From Microglena sp. YARC (taxonomy: Eukaryota > Chlorophyta > Chlorophyceae > Chlamydomonadales > Chlamydomonadaceae): DNA of 64,000 nucleotides. Within the stretch, counting starts at the first letter, position 1. Every line of letters begins with the position of its first letter. Both the position numbers and the translations under genes were made by a program. Below, piece after piece: positions 1 through 10,283 of the stretch. The notes beneath the pieces were generated by a model. It ran no database searches. It worked only from the letters and a program-made list of their open reading frames with translations, and was not told the DNA's origin. The DNA lies in contig CM039464.1 of assembly GCA_022414725.1 (NCBI GenBank), positions 27,267,343 through 27,331,342 on the forward strand, read 5' to 3'.

Positions 1-22
1 CGCCCCTCCAGGCGTTATTTTT
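1..22 (+). repeat. 3' end of a SINE-like unit cut by the window edge
   Basis: The first bases read CGCCCCTCCAGGCG then TTAT. This is the same small stem-loop tail that ends SINE-like units at 9094-9109, 26,078-26,090 and 45,300-45,315. Only the tail is in the window. Confidence 0.45.
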
Positions 23-132
23 ATCACATAAGGACATACGTTGGCCCAACCCCAGTCATAGTGGTTGTGTGATATGCTGTTGTGCGATATGTTGTTGTGT
101 GATATGTTGTGGGAAATATAGTCAGAGCTAGA

Positions 133-151
133 CCCCCCCCCCCCCCCCCCC
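133..151. repeat. poly-C tract
   Basis: About 19 consecutive C. The 60 bases before it hold three imperfect copies of GTGTGATATGTTGTTGT. No gene is recognisable in 1-250. Confidence 0.8.
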
Positions 152-262
152 TTGCAACACACAAGTCCCTTCTCTCTTCACCCCACCTCCAACCCCATAT
201 CTCATTCGGCTACTTGTCTTGTCTCTCCCACGTTTAGACTCTGCATGGGCCTTTTATAATTT

Positions 263-612
263 CCTTTGAACCATGTACAAATACTATTTAAGCATGACGG
301 TACAAGACATACCTTATCGCTCCCATTTTAAGACTCTTCAGCCGCATTATATGAGATTCTTTGAAACATGCACAAATAAATATTTATGTATGACGGAACG
401 AGACATCACCTATCACTCCCACTTCTAGAATCTGCAGCCGCTTTATGTGATATCCTTTGAACGATGTACAAATACATATTTACGCGTAACGGCTCAAGAC
501 ATACCTTATCACTCACACTTCTAGGCTGTGCAGCCACCTTTTATGATATCCTTTGAAACATGTACAAATACATTTATATGTACGAAACATACCTTATCGC
601 TCTCACTTCCGG
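263..612 (-). repeat. About 95-bp tandem repeat carrying mini-exon-like cassettes
   Basis: Four imperfect units begin at about 263, 358, 454 and 550, anchored on CCTTTGAAACATGTACAAA-like sequence. On the minus strand most units contain an AG acceptor-like site, a 21-23 nt block resembling the end of the exon at 593-817 (the block encoding P-[RG]-S-x-S-D-K) and a donor-like GTATGT. The best cassette is 505-525, exactly 21 nt. I infer that the exon 2 3' end plus its donor was tandemly amplified; whether these blocks are spliced is unknown. Confidence 0.6.
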
Positions 613-3016
613 GTAGGGCGGCCTCTTTTTCAGCTGCTGCAGCTGCCATGCGAGCAGCCCATGACATAGTCGGTCCGGTGTCAGCTGCACCTCCTGCTGC
701 TGTTGCTGCTGCTGATGTCGAGGCGGAAGATGTGTGGGCGACTGCTGAGCCCTCCTCCCCTAGATTTTGCCCGTGTCTAAGAGTGCACATGCGGTCAAAG
801 GGATTATCATCCAGGACCTCCATGCATGGCCACACAATTGCCGTTTATGACATCTCATGCATGGTCACACAATATCCTGTATATGACTGAGATCTCAAGT
901 GGGTGGGGCTGATGAACTGTCCTCACCACTGAAAAATTGAGGGGTCTTCGGCACCCTTTTTCTACACCCTTACGCCACCCTTATACACCCAAAATACACC
1001 TTTATAAATCAAATAAAAGGGTGCCAAAGACCCCCCAAATTAGCAGTGCAACATGACTTTGCCAATGCCTTAAGAGTGCGCATGTGGTCAAAGGGATTAT
1101 CATCCAGGATCTGCATGGATTGGATTGGAGCATGGTTCTTCAGCCAAATCTGGGCTGCTCACCGTCTTCCAATTCTTAGTCCTCCCGTGTGATACGCACG
1201 GAAGCCAGGGAGCCTACTAAGCGGATCATCCAGGACTTGCTGGCATGGCCACACGATATCCTATTTATTATTCAGCATCCTATGTATGGTCGCACAATAT
1301 CACTTCTATGACTAAGTATCTCATGCATGGTAACACAATATAATATCCGTGACTGAGATTTCATGCATGGTCACACAATATCCCGATTATGACTAAGCAT
1401 CTCATGCATGGTAACACAATATAATATCCGTGACTGAGATTTCATGCATGGTCACACAATATCCCGATTACGACTAAGCATCTCATGCATGGTAACACAA
1501 TATCCTACCCATAACATATCTCATGCATGGACACACAATAACCCATCCGTTACTAAGCATCTCATGCATGGTCACACGATAACCTGTCCATTACTAAGCA
1601 TCTCATGCATGGTCACACAATACCCTGTCCATTACTAAGCATCTCATGCATGGCCACTCAATAACCTGTCCATGACTGGGCATCTGATGCATGGGTCATG
1701 GAACATGCCAACCAGTGCTCAGAATCTGATGCATGGGTCATGGAACATGCCAACCAGTGCTCAGAATCTGATGCATGGGGCATGGAACATGCCAACCAGT
1801 GCTCAGAATCTGATGCATGGATATGCGATTGATGTAACCCTATTGTGCTGCCCCATGCATGGATAAACAATCTTCCAATCATTAACCAGATTAACATGCA
1901 GGCCAGAGCTTTTCTCTTCTGCATTTCTCAGCGGCTTCTAGGCAGATACCCAAACCAGCCACTGTGTTACATCCAAAAATTTCAGCACTTCAGGATGGCT
2001 GATTGTATCAGCTTCAAGGTGCACTGGCTCACGTTAGGTTTAGCTGAATAGCACGTTAGGGGAGCTGCCTAGAAGCTGCTGCTCGTTGCGGAAAATAACA
2101 GCTATGATGCAGGCACAGACGCGCCAAATGAAGGCCTCTGATACAGCACTCCCGTTTTAAGTCCCAACACATGTGTCTGTTCACTAGACAGATGGGGTAC
2201 ACTTATAATCTTCATAAGTCCCCCTTGACTCCGGTAAACCACGGGCACAGTTGGGGTCCACTTAGGCACCCAGAAAATGTAATAATCATCATCATCATTA
2301 TCAGAGGACGGAACAGCAGCCGATCTGCCAACTCAGTTGATTGCTGAGCACTCATGGAGCAACTGAGGAGATCGCATGCATTCCCCCATGCCGCAATCAT
2401 GACGTTCATTTGATCCGAACATAACTGATTTGCACGCTTTGGTGGAGCAACAGGCGGGAGGATGCCAAGCACACCTCCATGCTGCAATCAGGACGCAGCC
2501 TGATTCCCTTGCATAGCTGATGTGTATGCATTCATGGAGCAGCAACTGAGAGGAGAACATGATTACCTCCATGTCACCATCAGGACGCTCGTTAGGCTCC
2601 ACTGCCTCAAGCTCCATGGCACCAGCACCTGCCTTCTTGGATCTAGCCATGCGCATGGTGCTAACTGCAAAGGAGTCAAACACGTCCTCCTCCTCCTCTG
2701 CTTCAAACGCCAGCCGCAAGTGGGCATCACACCTTGCTGACCGGTTCTGCCTACAGGCTTCACCATCTTCAAATCCCTGCTCTTCCTCCCCCTCCCCCTC
2801 CACGTCACTGTCCAAGTGCATCAAGGGTTTTGGCGCAGAAGCCTCGTTATCCTCATCCGAGCTGTATGCATCGATGCTTTTGGATCCGCCCTGAAATGGT
2901 TTCACGTCTTGCTGAAGCTTCCATTCGGGTGCGGAGTCGGCCCCCAGAGATCCGAATACACGATCGAGACGAGAGCCCAGATCTGCTTCAGGCTGAGCGC
3001 CCATATCACCGCTCAA
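593..3016 (-). CDS. Putative host gene, two or more exons, acidic and Ala-rich protein, possibly TSSC4-like
   Basis: Exon 1 is 3016 to 2567 on the minus strand. It starts at ATG, has 150 codons and ends in phase 0 at GAG before a donor GTAATC. Exon 2 is 817 to 593, 75 codons in phase 0, preceded by AG and followed by GTATGT after AAG. The 225-residue product has an N-terminal motif RLDRVFGSL, a Ser/Asp/Glu-rich middle, an acidic motif EEEEDVFDSFAV, then NPFDRM and an Ala/Thr-rich tail. VFGSL plus an acidic xEEDxFDxxAV block recalls the plant and animal TSSC4 family (U5 snRNP assembly). That is a memory-based suggestion, not a domain hit. The gene may continue into the repeat downstream and past the window edge. 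The intervening 818-2566 is full of minisatellite, so the intron may be misjudged. Confidence 0.45.
820..1660. repeat. Interspersed minisatellite around CATGCATGGTCACACAAT
   Basis: About 14 copies of CATGCATGG followed by [TCA]CACAAT occur at roughly 45-60 bp spacing. They are often preceded by GACTAAGCATCT and followed by ATCC. The core contains the palindrome CATGCATG. The array sits in the presumed intron of the gene above, and the acceptor of exon 2 lies inside one unit, so the array probably grew from intron sequence. The stretch 890-1060 shows no feature. Confidence 0.7.
1063..1114 (-). pseudogene. Duplicate of the start of exon 2
   Basis: On the minus strand a CAG acceptor-like site precedes a block encoding ILDDNPFDHMRTLK. 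It is nearly the same as the start of exon 2 at 817 (VLDDNPFDRMCTLR). A third, shorter remnant lies near 1217-1232. The block is in phase with exon 1, so it could be an alternative exon or a dead duplicate. No clear GT donor follows it. Confidence 0.4.
1681..1824. repeat. 42-bp tandem repeat, about 3.5 copies
   Basis: CTGATGCATGG recurs at 1684, 1726, 1768 and 1810, an exact 42-bp period. The shared interior is CATGGAACATGCCAACCAG. The CATGCATGG core links it to the array just upstream. Confidence 0.85.
1915..2106. mobile_element. MITE-like element with GCAGCTTCTAGGCAG terminal inverted repeats
   Basis: The left end has CAGCGGCTTCTAGGCAG and the right end has CTGCCTAGAAGCTGCTG followed by AAATAACAG. 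These are inverted relatives of each other about 190 bp apart. The same arms bound a unit at 27,345-27,532 and occur at 26,700-26,740 and in the duplicate copy. There is no coding capacity. The superfamily is not assignable from the termini alone. Confidence 0.5.
2107..2566 (-). other. Presumed intron of the host gene, no further gene seen
   Basis: The sequence lies between the MITE and exon 1. On the minus strand, reading on from exon 1 gives a poorly conserved Cys/His-rich translation that I take to be read-through of the intron. A short ATC-type run is at 2285-2297. I see no RNA gene. Confidence 0.4.
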
Positions 3017-3299
3017 GAAGTGCGGTGCAGAGCGTCAGTGAGTGGACAAACAGAAAGCTCTTGGGTTTAGAGAAACGGAGTGGCTAGGATGAAAATAATA
3101 CTCGTTATAATGTGGAGCAAGGTGACTGAGGTAATGATTGGTCAGGTAGGAGTATACGATGGCCCTTCTTGTCTGAAATTCGGGACTAGAAGTCAAATAA
3201 ATGATTGAAGGAAACGACGGGATTCGAATAGCTCTAAACCAGACCCCCTCGCCCGTACTCGCAAACCTACACGACCCCTGGTTTTCACCAGAAATCAAA

Positions 3300-3975
3300 C
3301 CGGGACGTACCTACTCACACCTACGCACAGTTCCATACCTACCCAGACCTCCTCAAACCTACTCCCTTCACCCAAACCTACTCAAACCTACTCCATTACA
3401 CCCAAAACTACTCCAACTCACCCCAATCCTTCTCAGACCTACTCCCTCTATATTACCTCGAAATACATTTCGATAACCCAAGCCTACTCCAACCTACTTC
3501 CTCTCACCCAAACTACTCCCCTAAATCCCTAATATCCAGAAATACTCAAACGTCCTCCCTCTCACCCCAAACCTACTATATTAATACCCAGACCTAGTCA
3601 AACCTACTCCCTCTCACTAAAACCTACACTAACCTACACCCTATCACCCAAAACTACTAAAGCCTGCTCTCTCAATCTCACCGAAAAATACTCCCGGTTG
3701 CCCAAACCTACTTAAACCTCCTCTTTTACAGCCAAAACTGATCCCGCTCAAGCCAACCCTACTCCAACATACTCCTTGTCACCCGAACAACTTCCTAATA
3801 CCCAGACCTACTCAATCCTACTCCCTCTCAGGCCCTCACCCCCAAACCTACTCAAAGCTACTCCCATGGTACCCAAGCCCTTTCAAACTTACTCCCTCTA
3901 TCTCTCCCAAACACAACCGAATACTCAAAACTACTCAAACCTACTCCCTTACACCCAAACCTGCTCCCTCTCGTC
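3300..3975. repeat. Degenerate C-rich satellite, unit near ACCTACTCCCTCTCACCCAA
   Basis: Irregular tandem copies of AACCTACTCCCTCTCACCCA with period about 20-30 bp. G is almost absent from this strand. The same satellite resumes at 8407 after element A and reappears briefly at 22,640-22,700 and 41,400-41,470. All open frames across it are low-complexity (TYSLxPK-like). Confidence 0.85.
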
Positions 3976-4315
3976 TATCAGCATCAATTGCGGTTCACTT
4001 GATCGTTTTATGTCTTGGTGACTACTACTGTACTTCCTTAGAACTATAGCTGTAGATAGTAACAAGCTTCCCGTAGACTGTGTCATCCTTCATGACACGG
4101 TGACAGCTCTTCTGGTCGGCTGCGTCCCCTGATCCCCTAACACGTGCTGTATAGCCTGTACCCTAGTTAGGTTCCAGGCTTGCTCCTTCCTCCACTGGTG
4201 CCCCTTAATGGGTCTCCTGTGCTTGTAACATTATTCTCGTCTCCGTGTATAGATTGGCGCGTCTGTTCCGTCGCAATCATCTCTGTCCACTCTACGGAGT
4301 GTATTAAAGCTGATA
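3976..4315 (+). repeat. 5' LTR of element A
   Basis: About 340 bp, bounded TATCAG and CTGATA instead of TG and CA. It shares with all LTRs here the stretch TTGGTGACTACT then CTTAGAACTAT. A short palindrome, GTGTCATCCTTCATGACAC, lies near 4080. Directly after it comes GGTCATTGGGCTC, the candidate primer binding site. Confidence 0.85.
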
Positions 4316-5440
4316 GGTCATTGGGCTCATCATGGTAACCACTGCTTAATGCATCTTCTACGTTGTCCTCTCCTTGGCTTCTGGGCTTCATTCTGGAAGT
4401 TCCGATGTCCTGCAATGACGACGAATCGGCTGGTGGATGTGCGCACCCCTTCGGCCTCTGCTTGCATTGGTGAGAATCCTTCCGCCATCGTGGAAGTAAC
4501 CCCCCCCCAGTCATTCCTCCATCTTCTCTTCCTTTTCCTCCCCTGCCGTCTGTCGCCTCCTCCCGTCTGTCGTAGATGACTGTGACGCGCAGACTCAAGT
4601 CGGCGACTAGCCTGGACATCGGTGGAGGTTCCCTGTCTTCGTCTGCTCGCGTTCTTGACGTCGCTACCATTTCTCCGGTGTTTGCGGCTCTGCCTGCGGA
4701 ACAGGAGGTTGCCAAGCCGACCAAGCTCCCTGCTGATGTCTACGTCGTTTGTGACCCCCTTTGCTCTGCCCAGCCGACGGTCGGCTCCTGGCATGAGCTT
4801 GCGCTCTAGTGGCTCTGTGCTACCTTCTGGAGAATTTTTTCGATCAAGCTGGCGGATCGCTGGCACTGCCGTAGGGTTCGCCATCTGGACCTGGAGATTC
4901 TGGAGGTGGTAGGAAGCAGGGGGGTATGGTCAGCACCACTACGGGTGCTGCTCCCTCTACCCCCCAACCGGGTAAGTCGAGCGATAGAGGGGGGGACTTG
5001 GGATTGACTTATCGTCGACGGCGGGATATTAGGACCTTGACATGCCTCGGCTCTGCTCTTCGCATCCTAGCGATAAATTTTCGAATTCTGCCCTTGCGAT
5101 TTGCGATTTTCTGCCATTGGTGCGATTTTCTGCACTTTCATCCTCGTCTCCATTCTCCCATACCTCAAATCTCGACTTATCCCTAACGCTTCCCCACCTT
5201 CTGTGATCCCAGGTTTCGCAGCGCCGGACATCGCCCATGCTGGAGCCGAAGTGGAGGCCGTCCTGGCCCTAGTCCAGCGGCCGTGGAGATTCTTCAGCAT
5301 GATTTCTTGGTGGATATTTTTCTCTCTTAGGATCCTTGGGACCCCTGGGTGCGTTCCGTGGTTCGACAGAGGTCGCGTTCTTTGTCTTACCGTGCCCCTG
5401 GTCCTTCCCCTGGGTGCCCTCCTTAGGTGTATGCCTTAGC
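4316..5440 (+). other. Leader region of element A, gag-derived or non-coding
   Basis: The sequence is shared with elements B (13,000-14,175, minus) and G2 (48,766-49,980). Short conserved peptides such as PSAIVEVTPP occur near its start in several copies, and PYLKSRL further on, but no continuous frame runs through it. It may be eroded gag N-terminus plus untranslated leader. A C8-9 tract at about 4500 varies between copies. Confidence 0.5.
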
Positions 5441-5452
5441 TACATGGGTTTG

Positions 5453-5943
5453 TGTTCAAGTGTTTGAGTTCTGATAGGGCTTAGGATTTTTTAGTTAAGT
5501 GGTATCGAGTAGTGGTTGAAATCGGTTGGTGTTGTGCATGATTCTCGATGGTATACACTGCTCAGCAGAACGCAACTGTGGAGAGGTACAATGGGGTCTT
5601 GCAGAACATAGCTAGGAGTATCCACTTGGAGTCTATGCTAGCTAAGTCTTTCTGGCCCTATGCCTTCCTCAGTGCTTGTTACCTACGTAACCTGCTGCCC
5701 AATCAGGGTGACAAGACTCTATACGAGTTGTTCTTTGGGGTTCTACCTGATGTGTCGTTGTTACGAGTGTATAGTTGCCATTGCTCGTTTGAAGTAAATG
5801 GGATATTGCGCAACAAGCTAGTCGAAAGGGCGTTATTTGGTAGACTGGTTGGGAATTCCCTGGTGAGTAAGGGTTATTATATTTGGGTTCCGATGTTGCG
5901 CCAGGTAGTAGAGAGTAGTGATGTACTCTCTATATCCAGTTGA
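5453..5943 (+). pseudogene. Copia integrase C-terminal remnant (element A)
   Basis: The translation retains the catalytic Glu region NATVERYNG, then SFWPYAFLSACYLRN, YELFFGVLPDVS and VGNSLVSKGYYIWVP. These match the copia integrase core end and its C-terminal segment. Just upstream, 5453-5510 is the decayed SDRAKDF (second Asp) region with stops. The HHCC zinc finger and first Asp are missing, so it cannot be active. Confidence 0.8.
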
Positions 5944-6140
5944 GTTCTAAACTGTCTTCCTGGGCTCTCCCATTGGTATGGGTCCCTGTGCCCGCTTGCA
6001 TCCCTCCTGTCATCAAACGGTGATATGTTACGTGTCGCCGGTAATTCCCTACGCCCTTTAGCAACCCCAATTGTTGATGGCTGTCCTGGCTGGGATGTAT
6101 CCAGATTGCATCCCAGACCAGGGACTGATCATGCTGTATT

Positions 6141-6674
6141 GTGTGTGAAGTTTTAGGGCGGGTGGGAGTTGTATTTCCGAATTTTAATTTACCTGAATCT
6201 CAGGGGGTCGCCAGGCCCTCCTCTGCGCCACATTCCGTCGGCGAAGCTCTAGGATTAGGACAGCCTCAGGTCATAGTGGAGCCTGATATAGGTCCACTGT
6301 CCACTAGTTGCCACCCCCTGTCCACCTGTTCGGATGGCTCGCGGGCGTTGTTGATCCCTTCGCCTCCTGCCGTCCCTGGTGGTTTACACCGGACAAGGCA
6401 TTGTAACGATGTGGCCGTCACCGAGAGCGTGAGTGATGACCTTGAACACTGGTCCGGCTCTGATACTGCGTATGGCTGGGGTGCACCGGTCGACCCAGGC
6501 TTCAGTGATTTAGAGGCAAAGAAGGCCGACCCACTTCAACCAGGCAGTAGTTCTGCACTGGGGGCTGTACTACTAGATACTGCTGATACTGCTGATACAT
6601 GTGCTGCTCAGGTACAAGTAAACTTCTTGTACGTGGGTGCATATATCTTTACTTCCACTAAGCTGTCAAACTGA
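6141..6674 (+). pseudogene. Copia integrase-to-RT linker remnant (element A)
   Basis: The Pro/Ser-rich polyprotein linker is recognisable by SQGVARPSSAP, DLEHWSGSDTAYGWG and TADTADT. The same peptides appear in D at 59,933-60,649, B at 11,781-12,095 and G2 at 50,518-50,949. Reverse transcriptase should follow but is replaced by unrelated non-coding sequence. Confidence 0.75.
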
Positions 6675-6699
6675 TGGTGCTGATGGTTCTCATTCGTAG

Positions 6700-8050
6700 G
6701 TTAACATGGCCCTATGTGTGGGTGCCCATTCCTCAGCACCTCCTGGACTGTCTTATAGGGTAGTCTAGATTGGTGGAGCGTAACGACGCTTTGTTTAGGC
6801 AGCTTCCTTTCAGCTGTCTTTCTTGGTTTTGGTGGAAGGTGGTAATTAATTCAGACCACCGTTATAGCGTCTTGATGGTTTCTAACTCTTAGTTCCATAG
6901 GCAGATGGTTCATTCGGTGGAGCACATCATAGATTAGCTATTTCTTTTTTTCCTCCACACTGTTTTTAGGTCACCAGCCCCTCAAGTGATTAAAACTTTT
7001 TGTGGAGTGTAGTAGTTGTTTCCCTTCGGATTTTACTGTGAATTGGTGGGCTGGGTAATCTTGCAGTTGTACTTACAGATGCACCGCCGCTCACCTCTTT
7101 CTTGTTCTTCCGAATGTATTTCAAGCGCCCTTTCAATCTATTCTTTGCAGTAAATTCTTTGAAGTCCTTTTTTCTGCGTTTACTATTTTCAGGTGGACAT
7201 TAGGTTTTCTGTACTGTGTTTGTACGTCTAAACTTCTATTGTTCATTGAACTTTGTTTCCTTCGTTGGTTACGAGTTTCTTGGAATTTACCTTCGCATCC
7301 TTTGGATTTTCAGTTGCTGCAGGTTTAGTTTGCTTGTGGTTTGGCGCTTGGTTTGTCTTGAGTGAACAAGTTCTTTGCGGTGCGATACCCACCTCCTAGA
7401 ATGTTTTAGTTAGTGCCGTAACTGGGGATTTATGATTATCAACTTTCATAAATCTTCTTACTTCCATCTTTGAGTAAGAAACCAGTTCATCATGGTTTTT
7501 TCATCCCAACCTAGTCATGAATTCTATGCTAAGAATAGTTTTTTAAGGTAGTGGATTTTTCCATCGACTTTATTTTTCCATAGTAGACTTTAGTGTCCCC
7601 TTGTCTGCGTCCTCTTGTCTGCGTCCTTTAGGCTTTGATTCTCTCGTGTGCTGCTCTCACACGATATTTCAGTCTTCTCTTTAGGTTAAGTTCTCTGTTC
7701 TTTCAGTCACCGTTGTTCCCCTTTCTTTGGTATTAGGATTGATTTCTGTTTGGCCTCCCTGTGATTTTCTGGTTTGGTGCCTACTATTCTGGATGAATAG
7801 TATTTTTGCGCTTACCATGGATGGTTAAATTTCCATTTTGGTCTCAGCTCAGCTCGGTATGACCCAAGTTTTTGGCTGCTACATTTTCGGAGTACTACAG
7901 TGGTTTTGGGTCCATCCTTTCTCATCCTTTTATTATAGACAAGGCTTTCTTCTGGTTTCCTGTTTTTCAGCCGTTCCTTAATATTTTTTGTTTGCTACCA
8001 GTTTATCGTTCTCTGACCCTGGTGTCATAGGTGGAGTAGTAGTATTGTAT
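6700..8050 (+). other. Non-coding 3' filler of element A
   Basis: About 1.35 kb with no sustained frame, T-rich, closely similar to 50,950-52,385 in G2. Part (7740-8000) is also found inverted at 30,007-30,239. The distal part resembles the 3' untranslated region of element B. Its conservation in two independent insertions says it was already present in the mobilised parent. Confidence 0.65.
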
Positions 8051-8072
8051 GTCACCTGCGTCATAGGTGGAG
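8051..8072 (+). promoter_or_regulatory. Polypurine tract region before the 3' LTR
   Basis: GTCATAGGTGGAG abuts the 3' LTR; AGGTGGAG is the likely plus-strand primer. A second copy of CATAGGTGGAGTA lies about 35 bp upstream. The same doubled motif precedes the 3' LTRs of B (minus strand, 9882-9935) and G2 (53,160-53,208). Confidence 0.6.
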
Positions 8073-8406
8073 TATCAGCATCAATTGCGGTTCACTTGAT
8101 CGTTTTATGTCTTGGTGACTACTACTGTACTTCCTTAGAACTATAGCTGTAGATAGTAACAAGCTTCCCGTAGACTGTGTCATCCTTCATGACACGGTGA
8201 CAGCTCTTCTGGTGGGCTGCGTCCCCTAATCCCCTAACACGTGCTGTATAGCCTGTACCCTAGTTAGGTTCCAGGCTTGCTTCCTTTCCTCCACTGGGGT
8301 CTTATGTGTGTCCCCAGTCCTTTTAATTATTCTCATCTTGCGTTAAAAGATTGGCGCGTTTGACCGCTGCGAGTATCTCTCCACTCTTGAAGTGTCTAAG
8401 CTGATA
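8073..8406 (+). repeat. 3' LTR of element A
   Basis: 334 bp, clearly paired with 3976-4315. The last 130 bp diverge (for example GGGTCTTATGTGTGTCCCC replaces the 5' LTR sequence), so this insertion is older than B. Confidence 0.85.
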
Positions 8407-8411
8407 TCGTC

Positions 8412-8700
8412 TCAAGCCTCCTTCAACGTACTCCCTCTTGCACATAACTACTCCCCTAATACCCAGACATACTAAAACCTACTCCCTTTCACCCCAAACC
8501 TACTCCCTTAATACCCGGAACTACTCAAACCTACGCCCTCTCACCCAAAACTACTCAAGCCTACTACTCTTTTTCACACAAAATACTCCCTACTTCCCTA
8601 GTACCCATGACTACTTACACCTACTCCCTTACACCCAAACCTACTCCCTCTCACCTCAAACCTACTCAAACCTACTCCCTCTCACCCAAAACTTCTCCCC
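8412..8700. repeat. Continuation of the C-rich satellite
   Basis: Same unit as 3300-3975; element A was inserted into this array. Confidence 0.8.
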
Positions 8701-8706
8701 TAATAC

Positions 8707-8708
<2 letters not shown>

Positions 8709-8765
<57 letters not shown>
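8709..8765. repeat. (GA)n microsatellite
   Basis: About 28 uninterrupted GA dinucleotides at the satellite edge. The following 8770-8920 returns to weak satellite-like sequence with no gene. Confidence 0.95.
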
Positions 8766-8766
<1 letters not shown>

Positions 8767-8924
8767 CTCGTTACATAAACTCAGCAAATCACTGCCGAGA
8801 CTGAACAGCACAGCCTGCCGACCATCAAATTTTACATGTTTTAGATTTAATTAATACCCAAAACTACTAATACGTAATCCCTAACACCCTAAATCTACTA
8901 AAAACTTGTCCCTTTATCTATCTC

Positions 8925-9112
8925 GCTTCGAATGACTGGCTCAATGGTAGAGCTCGAAGTCAGAAGGTGCGGGCTTCAGATCCCTACGAGTGCCCTTTAG
9001 AGTTCGCGGTATTTGTCAACTGCCATGGTAGCTTTTTATAGCTAAAGTAGCAGCCCGTTATTTACAGCCGTAAGACGGAAGTTCTTTAATACCACGCCCC
9101 ACCAGGCGTTAT
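8925..9112 (+). mobile_element. tRNA-derived SINE-like element
   Basis: An exact pol III A-box match (TGGCTCAATGG, 8937-8947) is followed about 34 bp later by a B-box-like GGCTTCAGATCCC (8972-8984). The D-arm GCTC/GAGC pairs. The body ends in ACGCCCCACCAGGCGT (9094-9109), a 5-bp stem with a CCACCA loop, shared with other units. I read this as a tRNA head plus a conserved 3' tail. It is not a functional tRNA: acceptor and anticodon arms do not fold properly. 9113-9557 holds nothing I recognise. Confidence 0.6.
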
Positions 9113-9557
9113 CGTAAATTGTACTCCCTCTATCTCAAAAATATATACTCCTGATGACCCAAAATAGTAGGGGGCCCTGGCGGGTCCCCTGGAGGTCGGC
9201 CCCGGGGGTGGGGTATGGAACACGATGGCTTCTGGGTTTGTAGTTCAGTTGGCTAAAATTGTTACATTTCTTATTGAATGTTGAAAAATATGACAAAGTT
9301 GTCCACGTGGGTATGCCAAGGTGAAACAACTAACGTGCAGCGGGAATGCGGGATACACTTGCTAATTGCAATCGCCAACAACTTGATCGTTTGAAAGATT
9401 TAACGTAGATTGTCATGTTTTGTTTTATGTTTAGGCTTTGCATCCAATGGTATGCTTTTACTTGTAGAACTTGGAGAACTGTGAGAGAGCCGCATGTATA
9501 TGTAATTTATTGTAGCAGATGTGTGAATGCAGATGAGGCGGATGACTTCTTTCTTGG

Positions 9558-9881
9558 TATCAGCTTGAAATCACTCCGGTAGAGTGGACAGTAGATTAAA
9601 GCAGCGGAACAGACGCACCAATCTATACACGGAGACAAGGATAACGTTACAGACACAGGAGACCCATAAAGGGGCACCTGTGGTGAAAGGAGGAGGTAGA
9701 CAGGAACCTAACAGGGTACAGATCAGACCGGAGACGTAGGTGACAGGAAGCTGCCACTGAGTCATCTCAAGATGACTCAGTCCCACGGGAAGCTGGCTCA
9801 GGAGAGCCGATAGTTCTAAGGGAGTACATAAGTAGTCACCAAGTCATAAAACGCGTGAGAGCACCGCTATACATGCTGATA
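9558..9881 (-). repeat. 3' LTR of element B
   Basis: 324 bp with TATCAG...CTGATA ends. It contains a 26-bp palindrome at 9756-9781 carrying TGAGTCA on each arm, a bZIP/GCN4-type core. By eye it is identical to 14,176-14,499. Confidence 0.9.
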
Positions 9882-10283
9882 CTCCACCTATGACACAGGT
9901 GACATACAATAGTACTACTCCACCTATGGCACTGGTGACATAAAACTATATGTAACAAATTAAAAAAAAAAAATCAAAGAACTCCGAAAAAAAAATCGAG
10001 AGAAACTTCAAATGAAACCCGAAGGGTGTAAGGAAGGTATGAAGCAAGGCAAAGAACCAAAAGTTGCCAAGTGGATATAAGAGGACAACTAAATATCAAA
10101 GTCGGGTAACAACGGTATAGAAAACCCGATCCGGGAATAGGAACCTAATGCCAATCAATGATAACTTAAAGAAACTTTAAATGTAACCAAAGAAACCCTA
10201 AAATGTAACCAAAAATTCCAGAATACATGTAACCAAAATTCTAGAATACATGTAACCCAAAAAATTGGTTTAAGGAGAAGCAG
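9882..10283 (-). other. 3' untranslated region and polypurine tracts of element B
   Basis: On the minus strand this follows the RNase H stop. Next to the LTR are two CATAGGTGGAG tracts about 34 bp apart. An A-rich run is at 9961-9972. It is non-coding and shares segments with the 3' filler of G2 near 51,950-52,040. Confidence 0.6.

Larger units (their letters stand above)
3976..8406 (+). mobile_element. Copia element A, non-autonomous, target duplication TCGTC
   Basis: The element starts TATCAGCATCAATTG at 3976 and ends GCTGATA at 8406. It is flanked by TCGTC at 3971-3975 and 8407-8411, so it is one complete insertion into the C-rich satellite. It has a 5' LTR 3976-4315, a leader 4316-5440, an integrase C-terminal remnant, a linker, about 1.4 kb of non-coding sequence (6700-8050), a purine tract and a 3' LTR 8073-8406. 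Gag, protease, reverse transcriptase and RNase H are absent. G2 has the same layout, so this is a recurrent non-autonomous form rather than random decay. Confidence 0.85.

Noticed and set aside
820..1660. CRISPR array
   Set aside because: Unit spacing is irregular, spacers are similar to each other and the host is eukaryotic.
1444..1866. Repeated peptides MHGHTI and HASDSEHWLACSM as a possible repeat protein
   Set aside because: Both strands give open repeats because the 42-bp and CATGCATGG minisatellites lack stops; no start context or conserved end.
3201..4021. Pro/Thr/Leu-rich open frames (TYSLxPK type)
   Set aside because: They follow the C-rich satellite and change frame with it.
9571..9786. 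71-residue frame present three times (also 14,189 and 63,493)
   Set aside because: It lies entirely inside the LTR, so recurrence is due to the LTR copies. No domain.
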